This document shows, piece after piece, positions 45,099-57,418 of a DNA stretch of 64,000 nt. The stretch is from Ischnura elegans. Taxonomy: Eukaryota; Arthropoda; Insecta; Odonata; Coenagrionidae. The translations under genes and the position numbers were made by a program. The stretch's first letter is position 1. Every line of letters starts with the position of its first letter. A model generated the notes under the pieces. The model was not told the origin of the DNA and ran no database searches. It saw nothing but the letters and a program-made list of their open reading frames with translations. The stretch is taken from contig NC_060254.1 in the NCBI RefSeq assembly GCF_921293095.1, forward strand, positions 4,588,001-4,652,000, in the 5' to 3' direction.

Positions 45099-45181
45099 GC
45101 TGGTGTCCTAACACCCCATGCCACACGCCTTTTAGGCGGCTTGCGGGGTATTATGTAGACGTAGATGAATTTCAGGTGTAC
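45099..45181 (+). mobile_element. 3' tail of a LINE family
   Basis: GGTGTCCTAACACCCC…GGCGGCTTGCGGGGTATTAT GTAGACGTAGATGA matches the tail of the LINE fragment at 56127-56500, including the TAGATG-type terminal microsatellite. Severely 5'-truncated. Confidence 0.7.
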
Positions 45182-46854
45182 TATTCGAACGAGTGGCAAC
45201 GTTATCATCCATTTTTCTGATAACCAAAACACACGAAGTGAAACGCTTGTACTTCATCATCCCGATGCCGCATTATTAATATCCCAAGTAATAATCTAGG
45301 CACAATATCAATAGGAAAACTTGCCCAAGAATAACAGAACAAAATAAAGTGACGATAAGCGGCTAAATACTCCCTCAAAACAAATTTTACACCATGCGCT
45401 CAGCGTATTTCCCTACTCCCTACGGTTGTTTAGGCACCTATGACGTCACGCCTGGCCTCGGCAACTCTCGGGTGTCTTCGCGCAGTGGTCGGCTCAGAGA
45501 AATTTTTCTTGATTTTAAATGCAATTTTTTTTATTTCTTTTGATGTTGAATGGAGAAACTGAAGGTATTTTTGCGAGCTAATGTATCCATTTGACTTATT
45601 CAAAATAGTTTTCAGAGGAATCTACGACCCATGCAAGTTCCTCATTGTCTCTCTTCTTCTCTGCTGACGTTTCAATTGAAATTATTTTCTTTGCTCTTTC
45701 CTCACTATATTTATTCACGATTATGGCACGACTATTTTTTAGTGCTAAAGCTAAGAAAATCTTTTCTCTACGTCAATGATTCTTTGCATAACTTTCAATA
45801 CGGCAGAGAAAGGAACACGAAAACTAAATGAGGTGAATGTACAGGTTTTTGCGTGTCATTTTTGGGAATTCACGCAAGTGAACCAATACTTAACACACAT
45901 TGAGAAATGATGAAACATCTCTTGTAGGAAAACAATCAATGCGGATAATAACGTTTCTCTCTTTATTTCTCCGATAATGGAAGATGCTTCTCCTGTTGTT
46001 TTCCGGTTGGAACCTTGCTCCCGTCGGCATAAAAGAAGAGAGAAATACTATATGAACATAGCACTTCACACCCAGTATGAAGAATATGGTCCTGATGAAG
46101 AATAAAGTCTTTCGTAGCAATGTCTGCTAAGATGACGGAGCACAGTATCCGGACGGAGAACTCAAACAGAATTTACTTCAAATATTCGCCAGAAGATAAT
46201 CATATCCTACGTAATTTATAATCGTAACTGAATCTCAATGAAAATAACTAATGGAAAAGATAGCACATTCAACTGAAAATACGGAGTAACTCGAAATATT
46301 TACTTATGAAGGTTATTTTGGAAACGGGTGGAGGCCCTCGTTTTTCTTTTTTTTTCTCGTCACTGAGCGATAGAGGGCGACATAAATGGCGGTTAGGCCG
46401 GCTGCCGCTAAAATTCCGTGGGTGCTGGAAACAAATATCTATCTTACGCGAACTTAATAATTGTTATTCGCTCCTAACCACAAATTTATAACATGAAATT
46501 CTTATAATAAACTTTGCAATTCATTATTTGATTACGTTTTCTAAACTGGTCGGGAATTTCTTAAGCGATCGTTGACGTTGAAGTATGAACGAGAAATCGG
46601 AATTTTATGGTGGTTTAATCATTTAACGATCTTTCACAGCATAAATCGATAACAAAAAGCCTTTTCTATGAATAATACCGAGAATAACCACCGAAAACAT
46701 TTAAAGGAGACCACTAAAGACAAAAAAGGGCGGAAGAAACAAAACCGAACATTTTTTCGTGGCTTATGAAAAAGGTTTGAAATTACGAAACTCGACTTCA
46801 CCAAGTGCCAATTTTCAGGTCCCACTGACTTCGTAAAATCAAGAGTTTACTGTA

Positions 46855-48135
46855 GCCACTTCAAAATAACTATATAAGATTTTGTTTATTGATATAAAAG
46901 AATGCTTATGAATATAAAATTGCTTATGCTTTGCAGAATCTCACTGGTCTATCATTTGAAGGCACATCGCAAATTGTTCCTATTTTGCCACACATTTATT
47001 AGCTCTTTAATATGCGAAATTAACTTCATTGCAAGTGAATTTGCTCAGTAAGTACCAAAATTATTTACCCTGCTAAACAGATTAGTTCACCTAAAGTAAA
47101 GGGACATACAGGGTAGTGAAACCGTAATAGACAACAGCATCAAGTAATTTATATATGTATGCATTTTATACAGTGATCATGGATGTGAGCTTGATTTACA
47201 GAGATATGTGCTTAAAGAATCCCATTGAGGTGATTGAGTATTAAGTGCAATTATTTTTTTTCAAAGCACGTGATTTGGTAAGCCTTGATAAAAACTTGCG
47301 GTCAGAATTATAAATTGGCTCCAAATACTCTTTGATACTCCAAATACTGTATTGATGACACGGCAAACTCATTTTCAGTATCCTCCCAAATGCTATCTAT
47401 CTATAGGCACACTCCTATCAATGATATCAAAATTAATGGGTTTCTAAAATGGTTCTCAGCTGCACTCTGGTATTGATTTTGTTTTAAGAAGCTGCATCAT
47501 CAAACATTGAAGAGTACCGGTGATCACTATCTTAGTAGTGATTACTGATTTTCAATGTTTATATTAAATTTTCAAATATAATTGCTCCATGTAAAACTTT
47601 CTGATATCAGAAGGAAGTGCAAAATTCTGTCTCAAGACAGCCACAATGTCCAATGATGCATTTCACAAAATACTCAGTTTTGTTGTGATTTAGGTTTTCT
47701 ATGGACTCGAAACAGTTCAACACGTACCTCTTTTTAAAAATGAGACTCAAAACATCCTTTTCATCAGAGAACAACAGTACATTAGCGGTTGCCACAAAAC
47801 ATGTTGTTGCTATTTATTTCTTAACTTAGCAACTAGGTTACAAGTACAACACCCTCCCTCCAACTAGTTGCTTCCATCAGCTACAAGATTCTGTTGATTA
47901 ATGCAGTTCCCACGCTTGAAATTGTAAAGCCCCTTTGGTAAAACATATGCTACCATATATATTATGTTGACTTGTATTCAGCAATTATTTTTCCTTCGGC
48001 AACAGTGCTTCTAACAAAATTGTGTCTAACCTCTGTGCTGTGACCTTTCCTTGATGTGTCCAAAATTTGCATTTTTTACTCCAGACTTGTCATAATTTCC
48101 ACCAATTTTAATTTTAATTTCATTAATGCACCACA
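46855..48135. other. Intronic DNA without recognised feature
   Basis: AT-rich. No exon, RNA gene or transposon ends could be supported. Confidence 0.4.
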
Positions 48136-48138
48136 TCA

Positions 48139-48507
48139 CTACCAAGTATTTTAATGCAGTTCTTTCCAACGATTCCTTGTATAACTCTGGAGACTGTAAC
48201 ACTATTTTTTGCTCCAGCTGCCAAACTTACATACCTACTCGCCTTCTATTGCATACATGGCTACACATCACTGCTCTTTGTTTTCCCATGCTACTGCTCC
48301 ATTAGCTAACTTAAGTTTATCCAGTGCAGGATACTCCGTTAATAGTATGGCATTTTGCAATGTGGTAGGTTGCCATGATATTTCTTATTTATGTTTTTTC
48401 AAACAGTTTGTTTTGCTAATTTTTGTTGGAATTTGATATAAAGTGTATGGTGTGTTGTGTGTTTCTCCTAATTAAAACTGTTCACGATTTGGACTAAAGG
48501 ACTGTAA
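48139..48507 (+). repeat. Direct repeat, left copy (about 370 bp)
   Basis: Nearly identical to 51136-51523, with a few substitutions and one extra 22-bp unit in the right copy. A sequence starting ACAGGGTTCCCACTCTACC follows this copy only, so a transposon may have inserted at its right edge. The ends are not TG…CA, so these are not obvious LTRs. Confidence 0.85.
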
Positions 48508-50390
48508 TACAGGGTTCCCACTCTACCTGAACAATGAAATTCACGGCTTTTTCCAGGTTTTCACGGTTATTTTTCACATTTTCACGTTTTTTTTTAAGGT
48601 TTTCACGGTCTCAATTTTGCTAAATTCACGGTCCGATAATAAGCCAACAATAAGAAAATCACTGGCCGTATATCAACAGAAAATTAACGTACGCGAAAAA
48701 CGCCGTGAATGTTAACGCCGCAATGAAAAGTGATATCTGTTATGACGTGATCTATCGTTTGCAAAATTCAGGGCCGACTAAAGGACCAGCCCAACCGCGC
48801 TCTTGCCCGGACGCCGAATACCCTTCGGACCTTCTTCCGTCCGGACACTCGAGGTACTTTTTTAATTCCTCGCTGAGAGATTGTTTTTTGCGCACGTTGT
48901 TATTACTGCAAAGTAACCGAATTTCCCCCACCCCAATATTTCTTATTTAACGGAAAATATTTTATTTAAATTGTTTATAGAATATAATAAATTGATTCTT
49001 TCTTATTCAGCGGAAAATATTTTATGAAAATTGTTAATAGAACATAATAAATCGAAAAACAATTTCATACACCGTATTAGCACGAATCTAAGACGAACAC
49101 GATTCTAAGACTACCCTCCTTTTTTGGAACTCCACTAGGGGACAATTTTTCTTTATTAATAACGATACGATTATAAAATGAATGCGGAAAAACGATCAAT
49201 GCTTCATTTTTTTTGCTGGATTGCCTATGTCCCAGGAAACGCAGGATTTTGGCGAGTAATTAAGAAATTCATTTAAGGTTTCAAAACAATATTTTAGATA
49301 ATAACAGGAATAGTAGTACTTTATCAAGACACACGGCATTTACACTGCTATTATGGATTTCAGTGAGATATAAAAATTCTTATCCATCAAACACCATTTC
49401 CAGTACACGTATTCACGAGAGCAATGTGCATGTTGTGCCTAAAACAACCGCATTCGCCGGTGCAGTGACTGGTTGTGAGATGGATCACGAAGGCCAAAAA
49501 TAGTCAATTACTTGAATTGTTCCTGTCTAATGAATATATTTTTAATACAATTGAGGTAGTGTGTAAAGCGTGAACAATGTTGCGTTAATCGTCAGTGGCA
49601 CGCCCACCTGGATCTTCGCCTTCATATCTCTACTTGTTTTCTCCAGGTAGCTCACTCTACCCCCACCCCTACCGTCATGTGCTAGCGGACAACCCAAGGC
49701 GCTCTGCAATATTCACGTGCATCTAGCCCGGATTCTTTTCTTCATGTTCAATTATTTTCAGTCCATCTCTTAAAGTTCTCAATAGTTTCTTCGGAGGGGC
49801 CATGGTCGGAAGACGACTAAAATTAAACTAGTGAAAATGACTCTATTAAACTCACATGGAAAACACTCGGTGGTTCAAAGTCCAGCCACCCCGGAAAGTA
49901 GGGAACCACTCGTACGAGGTGAAGTTCGGAACTGATGCTATCGCGTACGGGGGTACGCAGAGCACACTGCAGAGGGCGAAGCGTGACCATATGACTGCGC
50001 CATGAAATTTTTTACCCTAAAGATGCCCATTCTTTTCTAATTAGCGTAGAGCAAGATGATCAGATGAATTCGGATTGTTAGTAGGGAGAAACAAAAATCC
50101 TGAGAAGATATCCCTTCGTCAGTAACTCTGACAAGTGAGACTACTTGTAGTAGTATAGCTCGTAAATTGATAACTGATAACAACCTGGTATCATGTTTTC
50201 GGAACAAAATGCCGAATTAACTGCCGTAAGCTCAGCTACGAGGATATCGCGTTTCGCCAAAAATCACCATCGTATTTTTCCATCTATTTCCTTGCTTAAA
50301 ATACGTCATGTGTGGTCTCGTTTTTTTTTAACGTGCAAATTACTAACATTTCAATCTAATAAAAGCATAATAGCAATTACTGAATATCAT

Positions 50391-50525
50391 TGTTAGATAC
50401 CTTTTGGGCTAATAGGTGATTCATGCAGCAGTTGACCTCCATAAACTGGGAACTTTAGGCTGAAAAAGGTCAGTTGGTGAGAAGAGGGGGGAGCGCGAAA
50501 CACGTTTCTATTGTTCTCGTGTAAC
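50391..50525 (+). repeat. Fragment of the GTAAGAGGCGCACC family
   Basis: AAAAGGTCAGTTGGTGAGA and neighbouring blocks match copy 3 at about 54140-54260. The reverse complement of this stretch recurs at 59170-59335. Confidence 0.65.
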
Positions 50526-50794
50526 TCGATATTTTTTTCGAAGCTAAAGTCTTCGTAATAAGATCCCTGCGCGAGCTGGGACCTGTTTTTATTTTGAAGA
50601 AGAGAAAAGCGTCAGAAGGGGGGAGGCGAATGGTGAATGGAGGGGGATAAAGGTTCTTGGGAAATGCGCTAATGTTACTTTCCCACGGCACTGAGCTTCT
50701 CCCAATGGTAGTTCCATCTCTTGGAGAGGATTCCAACTACGTGCTTGTCATTATTAGCCATAAATGACACATTGTATTTATTTCGTCTCATTTT

Positions 50795-50977
50795 CGTCAA
50801 ACGATGGATGCGGGAAAATTCTGCGTCGGAACCGCGATCTTCAAACGATCAATGCGAGAAACGATACTTCGGGGAACGATAGATGCGGTAAAAAATTAAA
50901 TTGTCTATAAGGAACTTTATTTGGGACCAGAAACGGCGAACGATCAATGCGGGAACGATAGATCGAGGTTCCACCGT
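50795..50977. mobile_element. Right end of a Tigger-like element
   Basis: Repeated AACGATCAATGCGGGAA motifs end in ATAGATCGAGGTTCCACCG followed by TA. The reverse complement CGGTGGAACCTCGATCTATC is a typical Tigger terminus. The left end was not found. Confidence 0.5.
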
Positions 50978-51135
50978 ATAACTTTCTTTTGAAAGCGGCA
51001 GTGTAATGACTTCTTTTCTCTGCTATTGTAATACTCTGAAACCAAAACTGAATCGATCTCTCTAATCAGAGGCAAATCATGTTCCCTTCTTACCGTTGCT
51101 CTGGGAAAAATGGAACGACTATGTAGCATAATAGC

Positions 51136-51523
51136 ACCAAGTATTTTAATGCAGTTCTTTCCAACGATTCCTTGTATAACTCTGGAGACTGTAACACTAT
51201 TTTTTGCTCCAGCTGCCAAACTTACATACCTACTCGCCTTCTATTGCATACATGGCTACACATCACTGCTCTTTGTTTTCCCAGGCTACTGCTCCATTAG
51301 CTAACTTAAGTTTATCCAGTGCAGGATACTCCATTCATAGTATGGCATTCCGTTAATAGTATGGCATTTTGCAATGTGGTAGGTTGCCATGATATTTTTT
51401 ATTTATGTTTTTTCAAACAGTTTGTTTTGCTAATTTTTGTTGGAATTTGATATAAAGTGTATGGTGTGTTGTGTGTTTCTCCTAATTAAAACTGTTCACA
51501 ATTTGGACTAAAGGACTGTAATA
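51136..51523 (+). repeat. Direct repeat, right copy
   Basis: Matches 48139-48507 in the same orientation. It contains a local 22-bp duplication (ATACTCCATTCATAGTATGG…CGTTAATAGTATGG) that is absent from the left copy. Confidence 0.85.
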
Positions 51524-51559
51524 ATACATATTTATCAGGTTATGGAAGCCCAGGAACCC

Positions 51560-51835
51560 TTTGGTCAACATTGGAAATTCTGAATTGGAAATTGAAGGCT
51601 GATGATGAATCATGACTACTCATATAGAAACTAGGTCCCTGTGACGTCACGTGGAGTGGCATCATATGGGCGCCAATCTGGCCTTTTTCAAATGAGGTTA
51701 AAATTGACAATTGCCATTCGTCAAAACTGGGATTTCTAAAACCAAATACTTTGTATATTACGAATACACTAATGGTGGGTAACGAATCGCAATCAATGCC
51801 TTTTGTTTTCTTTGACAAAGGAAACTACCCTATTT
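51560..51835 (-). repeat. Dispersed repeat X, inverted relative to 60541-62953
   Basis: GTGACGTCACGTGGAGTGG, GGCGCCAATCTGGCC, TTGGTTTTAGAAATCCCAGT (reverse) and AGGGTAGTTTCCTT blocks are shared with the copy split by the hAT element at 60588-62784. Superfamily unknown; no ORF. Confidence 0.8.
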
Positions 51836-51839
51836 CATG

Positions 51840-53120
51840 ATATACCGATAAAAATGTCTTTCATTGTGTAGAAACATTTTTATTGACAATAAGAGACCCA
51901 TAAGCGTGCACGGTGACGTGAAACTGTCGTTAGGGAGTGCAAAATCCACCTCAACGCAACTGAAGCATTTGAGGGTGGAACACAAGTCAGTATGTGATGA
52001 GAAAGTGACAAAATTCAGGGGAAACTTATGTGAGGAATATCAAAATTAAGTCAAAGGTTTCTTTCAAAAGTTTCTGAAGATTGAACCTATTTTCATTTCC
52101 AAACGCAAGCATAACGGTTTACGTCCTGAGCGTGTAAAAATTTTATCATTTTTAAAAATGATCTGAAAGCTTATAAAAATGATTTTTTATCGGTAAAAAT
52201 ATTTAAATGTGTATGTAAATCTAAATAGCATTCCTTTGATTGTATGTACCCAGAAGAAACTTGAATAACTACTTCGTTTCATAGCAGACAATTGAAAATG
52301 CATTTGGATCCGAAAATATCCCGAGATCCGGGTCCTAAAAAAATCCTGGATTTCGCCAGCCTCAGAATCATGCGTGGCACATGAATGACAGTTGTTTATT
52401 TTCCTTCTTGAAAAATGATTAACCTACTTTTTCATTCATTGAGCTCCAACAATCATGAAGATGAATTCTCCTGACGTTGACATACACTCATTTTGCAGCA
52501 GTAAGAATCAGCATTTTCTTTCAAATATTGTTCTTCAGATGCCGTTTCTGCAAGTGAAAGCACTCTTTTCCAATCAAGGGTTCATATATTTTTTTGAAAA
52601 TCCACGAGCGAAATAGCCAGTTGTTTCAAGTGCAGACAGTGCTAGTTTTTCCCAAATTACTCCCATTCTCCACACTTATAAGATTAGCTGCGACTACTAA
52701 CACTAAATTAAACAGTTCAAATTCACAATCGGTTACTATTTACAGTAACTTGCCGTTGTGGGATAACTCCTTTCGGAGGATTTGATTATTACCAATAAGT
52801 TCATGTCCGTGGTCATGAAAATGATATGGAATTTGCGACAGGTGCTCATTGAAAAATATCGAGGTGCAAAATACTGATGTTCTAGTTTTATTGTAAAAAT
52901 ATTGTGCCATTTTTCTTCCATTTACAGGTAGTCTCATCCAGATTACTTTCACAACTTCTACCTTCACAATTTACAGAGGAAGAACTTTTTCAAATGTTCT
53001 GAATCTTTTTTAATAACTTTTAATCATACATGTTATGAATTTGAACGGGTTATTCTAATCACTTGTCCCTTCACACAACGATTCATCATTTCCACTGATG
53101 CCAACGTACGTTCCGAACAA
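51840..53120. other. Intronic DNA without recognised feature
   Basis: No exon or transposon boundary supported. Confidence 0.4.
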
Positions 53121-53124
53121 AATA

Positions 53125-55054
53125 CCGTATAAACGCGTGTAAGAGGCGCACCTTTTTTCCCAGACATTGCAGCCAAAAATGGGGGTGCGCCTCTTACACA
53201 AACTTCTTATCTTCCCCCCCTCCCCTTCCCCGGTCCCAAGTCCAAGGGGAACTGAGTGGCCTTGGTTTTTAGCATGAGTCAGTCATCCGAAACCCTGGGT
53301 CAAAAACAAGCAGCAGGTAGGGGAGTTTCTCCCATAGTGACGTATTTTTAAAATGCTCCTGTTTGAATTTCTAGTAAGCATCGCGCCGTCATGTCGGTAT
53401 CCCAGAGGTGAACATTGAAAAGATCGCGCGGGGTGATTCGCTCCGGAGCGCACGCTAAATTTACTGCCACGAGTGGGCATACCGCGGCATTTATACTGCA
53501 TATAGTAATCGCTTATCAAACGTAGAGAAACGCGTAGTTTTGAAGGACATACCTGGTTAATAGTCAACATCTGTCTTGCCGAGAAATTTCCATTGCGCTG
53601 AGCACCTGATTTTTCAAAAATTATCTTCAGACGCTTATATGAGGATTTTTGCAACTGAAAATTATATTGGTGTCAAAACCTGCGGTTTAAAAAATTCGAA
53701 CGAGTGTGTTCATTGTTGGATTAGCGCTGAAGGAGAGGTCGAGGGGAAGGAGCGCGCACCCTCCCCTCCATATTTCAAGCTACGAGGCTACGAGCGAAGG
53801 AGCAAGGGAAGAACACGTTCGATCTTGCATGTGACGTCGTTGCCTTTAAAGCGAAGAGGCGAAGGCGCAGTAATGTGATATACGCAGTTTGCGTTGCCTG
53901 AAGTTTCCAGTCCGTCTCGTCTCGTTTGAATGCGCTTATGCTACGCTTGTTTCTTCCGAAATTGTGCTGTTAGGACTAAGTTGAATATTAGTAGCCTTGT
54001 TTTAGCTATAAATCTTTGTGTCAATCAATTAGAGCTCAAAAAACTTAAATGCTGTCAGATATACGTCGCATTAGGTCTAATTCTTTTTAGAACCTCGTGC
54101 GTGTCATACAATTGCTGAAAGATATCGAGATATATTTTCGAGCTCAGTTGGTGACTCACCTAGCATTTGACCTCCAGAAACTCGGAGAATTGAACCTGGT
54201 AGACCGAAAAAGGTCAGTTGGTGAGATGGGGTAGGGATGAAATGCGTTTCCATTGACTGTAACTTGATAATTTCCTATTTTCCTGTGGAGTTCAGGAAAG
54301 GAAAATAGTCCCCTTGCACACACACCGATTTTGGATGGCCGGTAAAAAATATCGGCAGATATTTTACCGGCGAAGCGATGCTTGCACACACGCCGGATTT
54401 TAACCGGTCAAACGATAAGTTGCTATGTTTTTGAGCCGGCGACGGCGATCCACAGTGACAATGGCCGGCAGCTAACCGGCATTTAGCCGGTGCCGGCGCG
54501 TGTTCGGTACGTGTGCAAGCTCCAATGCTCTCCCATTGTTCACTATTGGAATGTGGACGGCCGATATTTTACCGGCCGTCCAAAATCGGTCTGTGTGCAA
54601 GGGGCCTTAAATATATGAGGTGGTTATTATCCTAAGGTGCTGAGATTGCCCCGATTGTTGTCCAATCTCTTGGGAATGTTCATGCTATCTGCCTGTCGCG
54701 TTTTGCCTTAAAATTTTCCACGGCTGCAATTCTATTGCAATACTCCTGTGAGAGCTTTTAAACAAAATTGTTTATGAGTAGGACAAGCAACGTAGAGCGA
54801 TGGCGTATGCGAAGAGAGGATCGGAACTTTTTCTACTCCCTCTTATGCCGCTATTACCGCCGCAGTTATCAAAATTTCCTCTTTCAAACAGTACTGAAAG
54901 AGGAAATTTCGATAACTGTCGAAATTCCAGGCATACGTCTGCAACACCGCACGATAGGATAAAAAAATGCCGCAATTTTTTTCTTTATAGCTTTGATCCT
55001 CAAAATAGTGGTGCGCCTCTTACACGTGTGCGCCTCTTACACACGCTTATAAGG
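53125..55054. mobile_element. GTAAGAGGCGCACC-family TIR element, copy 3
   Basis: The ends CCGTATAAACGCGTGTAAGA and …CTTACACACGCTTATAAGG are TA-flanked (53123-53124, 55055-55056). 1,930 bp including a foldback at 54308-54606. It lacks the inserts of copies 1 and 2 and is the empty-site reference for both. The right end has a short duplication of the GTGCGCCTCTTACAC motif. Confidence 0.85.
54308..54606. mobile_element. 299-bp foldback MITE rich in GCCGGT/ACCGGC
   Basis: GTCCCCTTGCACACACACCG at the left is the inverse of CGGTCTGTGTGCAAGGGGCC at the right, and complementarity continues into GGATGGCCGGTAAAA. PIF/Harbinger-like in appearance, but the target duplication is unclear and copy 1 differs at the junction. 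Confidence 0.65.
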
Positions 55055-55059
55055 TAATA

Positions 55060-55735
55060 TCATGAGTTGCAGTGTTTACAAATAGGTAACAGATTTATTC
55101 ACCATTAATGTCATTCATCCAGAATGCATTCTGTCCCAAGCATTTGTAAGTTGCCGTGACTCTCTCATCATTGTCATCATCCATCAGAGAAGGATAGGAA
55201 GAGTTGCACAGAAAATAAGTCGGGAAATTTCGGGAAAACTAACGCTTTATTCTCACTTCATTAACAGACCCACGTCGACTGAATGCTGTGCCATTGTCTC
55301 CCTCTCGTCAGTGTCGTAGACATTTATTTCAATCATTTTACATCCATGCTACATGAACTCAATCACTGAATCATGAAAGAAGACATCTTGGAAAGAAAAA
55401 TAACATAATGAATAAAATCAAAGGACCCAAAATAAAAAGAAAGACAAGCCATTAACAACTACTTGACTCCATTTCAACATAGTGTGCGGCAATTCGCTGC
55501 TAGTTCTTCTGAGGTATGACAGATAGCATCCAGTACGCACTAGTTTTTTTATACGTACACCATTTAGCAAATTTTTCATTCACTGATGAATCTTGTTTTT
55601 GCTAATTTTTTCTGTTATCCGGCCTTAAGACTCCCTGACATCCCTTATGTTCGATTCAAGTCAAGTTCATTTCAAATCCCTTGAAAATGCATCATAGATT
55701 GTCATCATGATGATGACAATAAACAATGGCTACTC
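55060..55735. other. Intronic DNA without recognised feature
   Basis: No transposon ends or exon supported up to the donor of the next dsRBD exon. Confidence 0.4.
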
Positions 55736-55737
55736 AC

Positions 55738-55940
55738 CCTGCTCCCTTAGCGTAAGCACCTGGCAGAGAATGACAAATGTTTTCGAATGCGCAGGACCAG
55801 ACTCAGCCACCAGTTGGTACTCTGGTTCTTTGAGGTTCTGTTGCGCACACAGCTCTGCCAGCGCACCAACAGAATTCTCCGTCACCTGCTCAGCATACGG
55901 GGAGACAGCCACAGACGCAGCGTCATCCTTATCAAGTGCC
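55738..55940 (-). CDS. dsRNA-binding protein, exon with first half of dsRBD2
   Basis: 203 nt, with acceptor TGTGTTGCAG and donor GTGAGTA. The first base completes a valine started by GT of the exon at 1768-1897, so phase agrees although that exon lies at the other end of the window. It encodes an acidic linker (ALDKDDAASVAVSPYAEQ) and then ENSVGALAELCAQQNLKEPE YQLV … SGPAHSKTFVILCQV. This is a classic second dsRBD of the TARBP2/PRKRA/Loquacious/R2D2 group (N..G.L.E…PEY….GPAH.K.F). It continues at 35346-35473 across a 20.3-kb intron. Its 5' partner exons are predicted at about 64691-65033, just right of the window. Confidence 0.9.
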
Positions 55941-56126
55941 CTGCAACACATGCACACCCATCACCACAAAGAACATATCAAAACAGTAATTCACTCCAGC
56001 TTGTGGAACTTTTCAATCACGACAGTTCAATGATACGATATGATGACTCTTCTTTCTTGCTTGACAACAAATTGCTTTCCACAACAGTTGCATAACAATC
56101 AGACAAAACCTTCCTGCAAAACCTAC

Positions 56127-56500
56127 CTCAAAAACTACGCATATATGGTTTAAGCGAATTAGGCTGGGAACCGCTTGAGACTTGGGAGGCTGCACGAACT
56201 AGGCTTAGTTTGCTTGAACAATTGAGAATGGATATCTTTAAGAGTGACACAGAGAACATAATATTAGAGCCACACTATATTTCTAGGTCCGATAGAAGCG
56301 ATAAATTAAGAGAGATGTTTTGCCGAATGGATAGATATGGGAATTCGTTTTTTCCCCGAACCATAAAGGACTTCAATAAATGCTAGTTCCATCTTCGTTA
56401 GAGCACTTCATTTTTTATGTGTATATGGCTGGTGTCCTAACACCCCCTGCCACACGTCTTTCAGGCGGCTTGCAGGGTATTATGTAGATGTAGAAGTATC
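56127..56500 (+). pseudogene. 3' fragment of a LINE: end of ORF2 plus tail
   Basis: The frame reads RIYGLSELGWEPLETWEAAR … RMDRYGNSFFPRTIKDFNKC and stops at 56386. L..LGWE.LE.RR is the common C-terminal block of LINE reverse transcriptase ORFs. A 3' UTR follows and ends GGCGGCTTGCAGGGTATTAT GTAGATGTAG. Strongly 5'-truncated. Same family as the tail at 45099-45181. Confidence 0.75.
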
Positions 56501-56585
56501 CTGGGAGTAGCCACGGAGATAACTTTACAGGAGTCACTTGCAAAGCACAAATTGTACGAAAAATTCACAGAGAAAAAAATCATTT

Positions 56586-56658
56586 GCCTTGACCGGGATT
56601 TGAACCTGGATGCCCCAATCTCTGGTCAAATGCTTTAGCCAACTAAGCCACCGAGGCA
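56586..56658 (-). ncRNA. tRNA-like head of a SINE
   Basis: On the minus strand an A box (TGGCTTAGTTGG) and B box (GGTTCAAATCC) are correctly placed. Acceptor-stem halves GCCTCGG/TCAAGGC pair with one mismatch, and the D stem GCTT/AAGC pairs. The anticodon stem does not pair well, so a tRNA-derived SINE is more likely than a working tRNA gene. A second copy in opposite orientation begins near 57313. Confidence 0.6.
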
Positions 56659-56750
56659 TCATCCCTCCCACTGGATATTTGCGGACACTACCGCACAAGG
56701 TGTGGACACTACCACCTTGTCCAGTTATGTCCACAAATATCCATAGGGAT

Positions 56751-57304
56751 TAGGGATGTGTGAGTACTCGAAAATTCGAGTCGAGTAGTTGGTACTTAAC
56801 TCAAGTGATTCGAGTGGCATTACGAATGTTGAGTCGAGTCGAGTAGTTTCGGTTACAGTGTTGTCGATGCCAGTAAGTTCAAAAATCTGCCGACAGGAAG
56901 CGCTATCATGAAGCATTATCACAATGGTGCAAATGCTTTTACTCAGGGCTGTTTCTGGCAGTTCGGCTACATATACATATAAATATTAATTAAATTCACC
57001 ACATATTACCATAGGTTAATTCATTCCCATAGTGCTTATGGAACTTTTCAAGACTCTTTAATTTTCATTCATTTCCTAATACAGACGCAATTACCATCAA
57101 CATTCCTCATAATCTTTCACTTTTTACATCAAGCTAAGCATTCAGGACAGAAAATTCACAAAGGGATTTGAAAATTAGAATATGTTGTCGCATATATATT
57201 ATCATATTGCCAGATCCAGAGATGACCAAACTCGACTCGACTCGATACTCCTGAGTGGTTTTCAACTCGAGTCGAGATCAACAAGCACTCCTTGCACATC
57301 GCTA
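56751..57304. mobile_element. hAT-type MITE, 554 bp
   Basis: Ends TAGGGATGTG… and …CACATCGCTA are imperfect inverted repeats. The 8-bp flanks ATAGGGAT and ATAGGGAC are a near-perfect target duplication typical of hAT. ACTCGAGTCGAG motifs are reiterated at both ends. Non-coding. Confidence 0.75.
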
Positions 57305-57312
57305 ATAGGGAC

Positions 57313-57400
57313 GAATGATGCCTCGGTAGCTTTACAGGCTAAAGTGCTCAAACGGAAATAGGGGGGGGATCCAGGTTTGTCTGTGGATTTCTCCCACTAC
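57313..57400 (+). repeat. Second, degenerate SINE head
   Basis: GATGCCTCGGTAGCTTTACAGGCTAAAG corresponds to the tRNA-like head at 56586-56658 but in plus orientation and more decayed. The pair is head-to-head with the hAT MITE between. Confidence 0.5.
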
Positions 57401-57418
57401 ACATATTTCCCACCCTTA

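Larger units (their letters stand above)
41579..46852 (+). mobile_element. Large pogo/Tigger-like element, 5,274 bp
   Basis: The ends CAGTAAACTCTCGATTATAC and …CGTAAAATCAAGAGTTTACTG are inverted, with TA on both sides (41577-41578, 46853-46854). CGATTATACGAAG is repeated inside the left end. It contains a C-terminal transposase exon, a LINE tail and a candidate TTAA-CCCTTTG piggyBac-like end (42068). The element whose last 30 bp open this window belongs to the same family. Confidence 0.88.

Noticed and set aside
56586-56658. A functional tRNA gene
   Set aside because: A and B boxes and the acceptor stem are good, but the anticodon stem does not pair and a decayed mirrored copy lies nearby. 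A SINE head is more likely.
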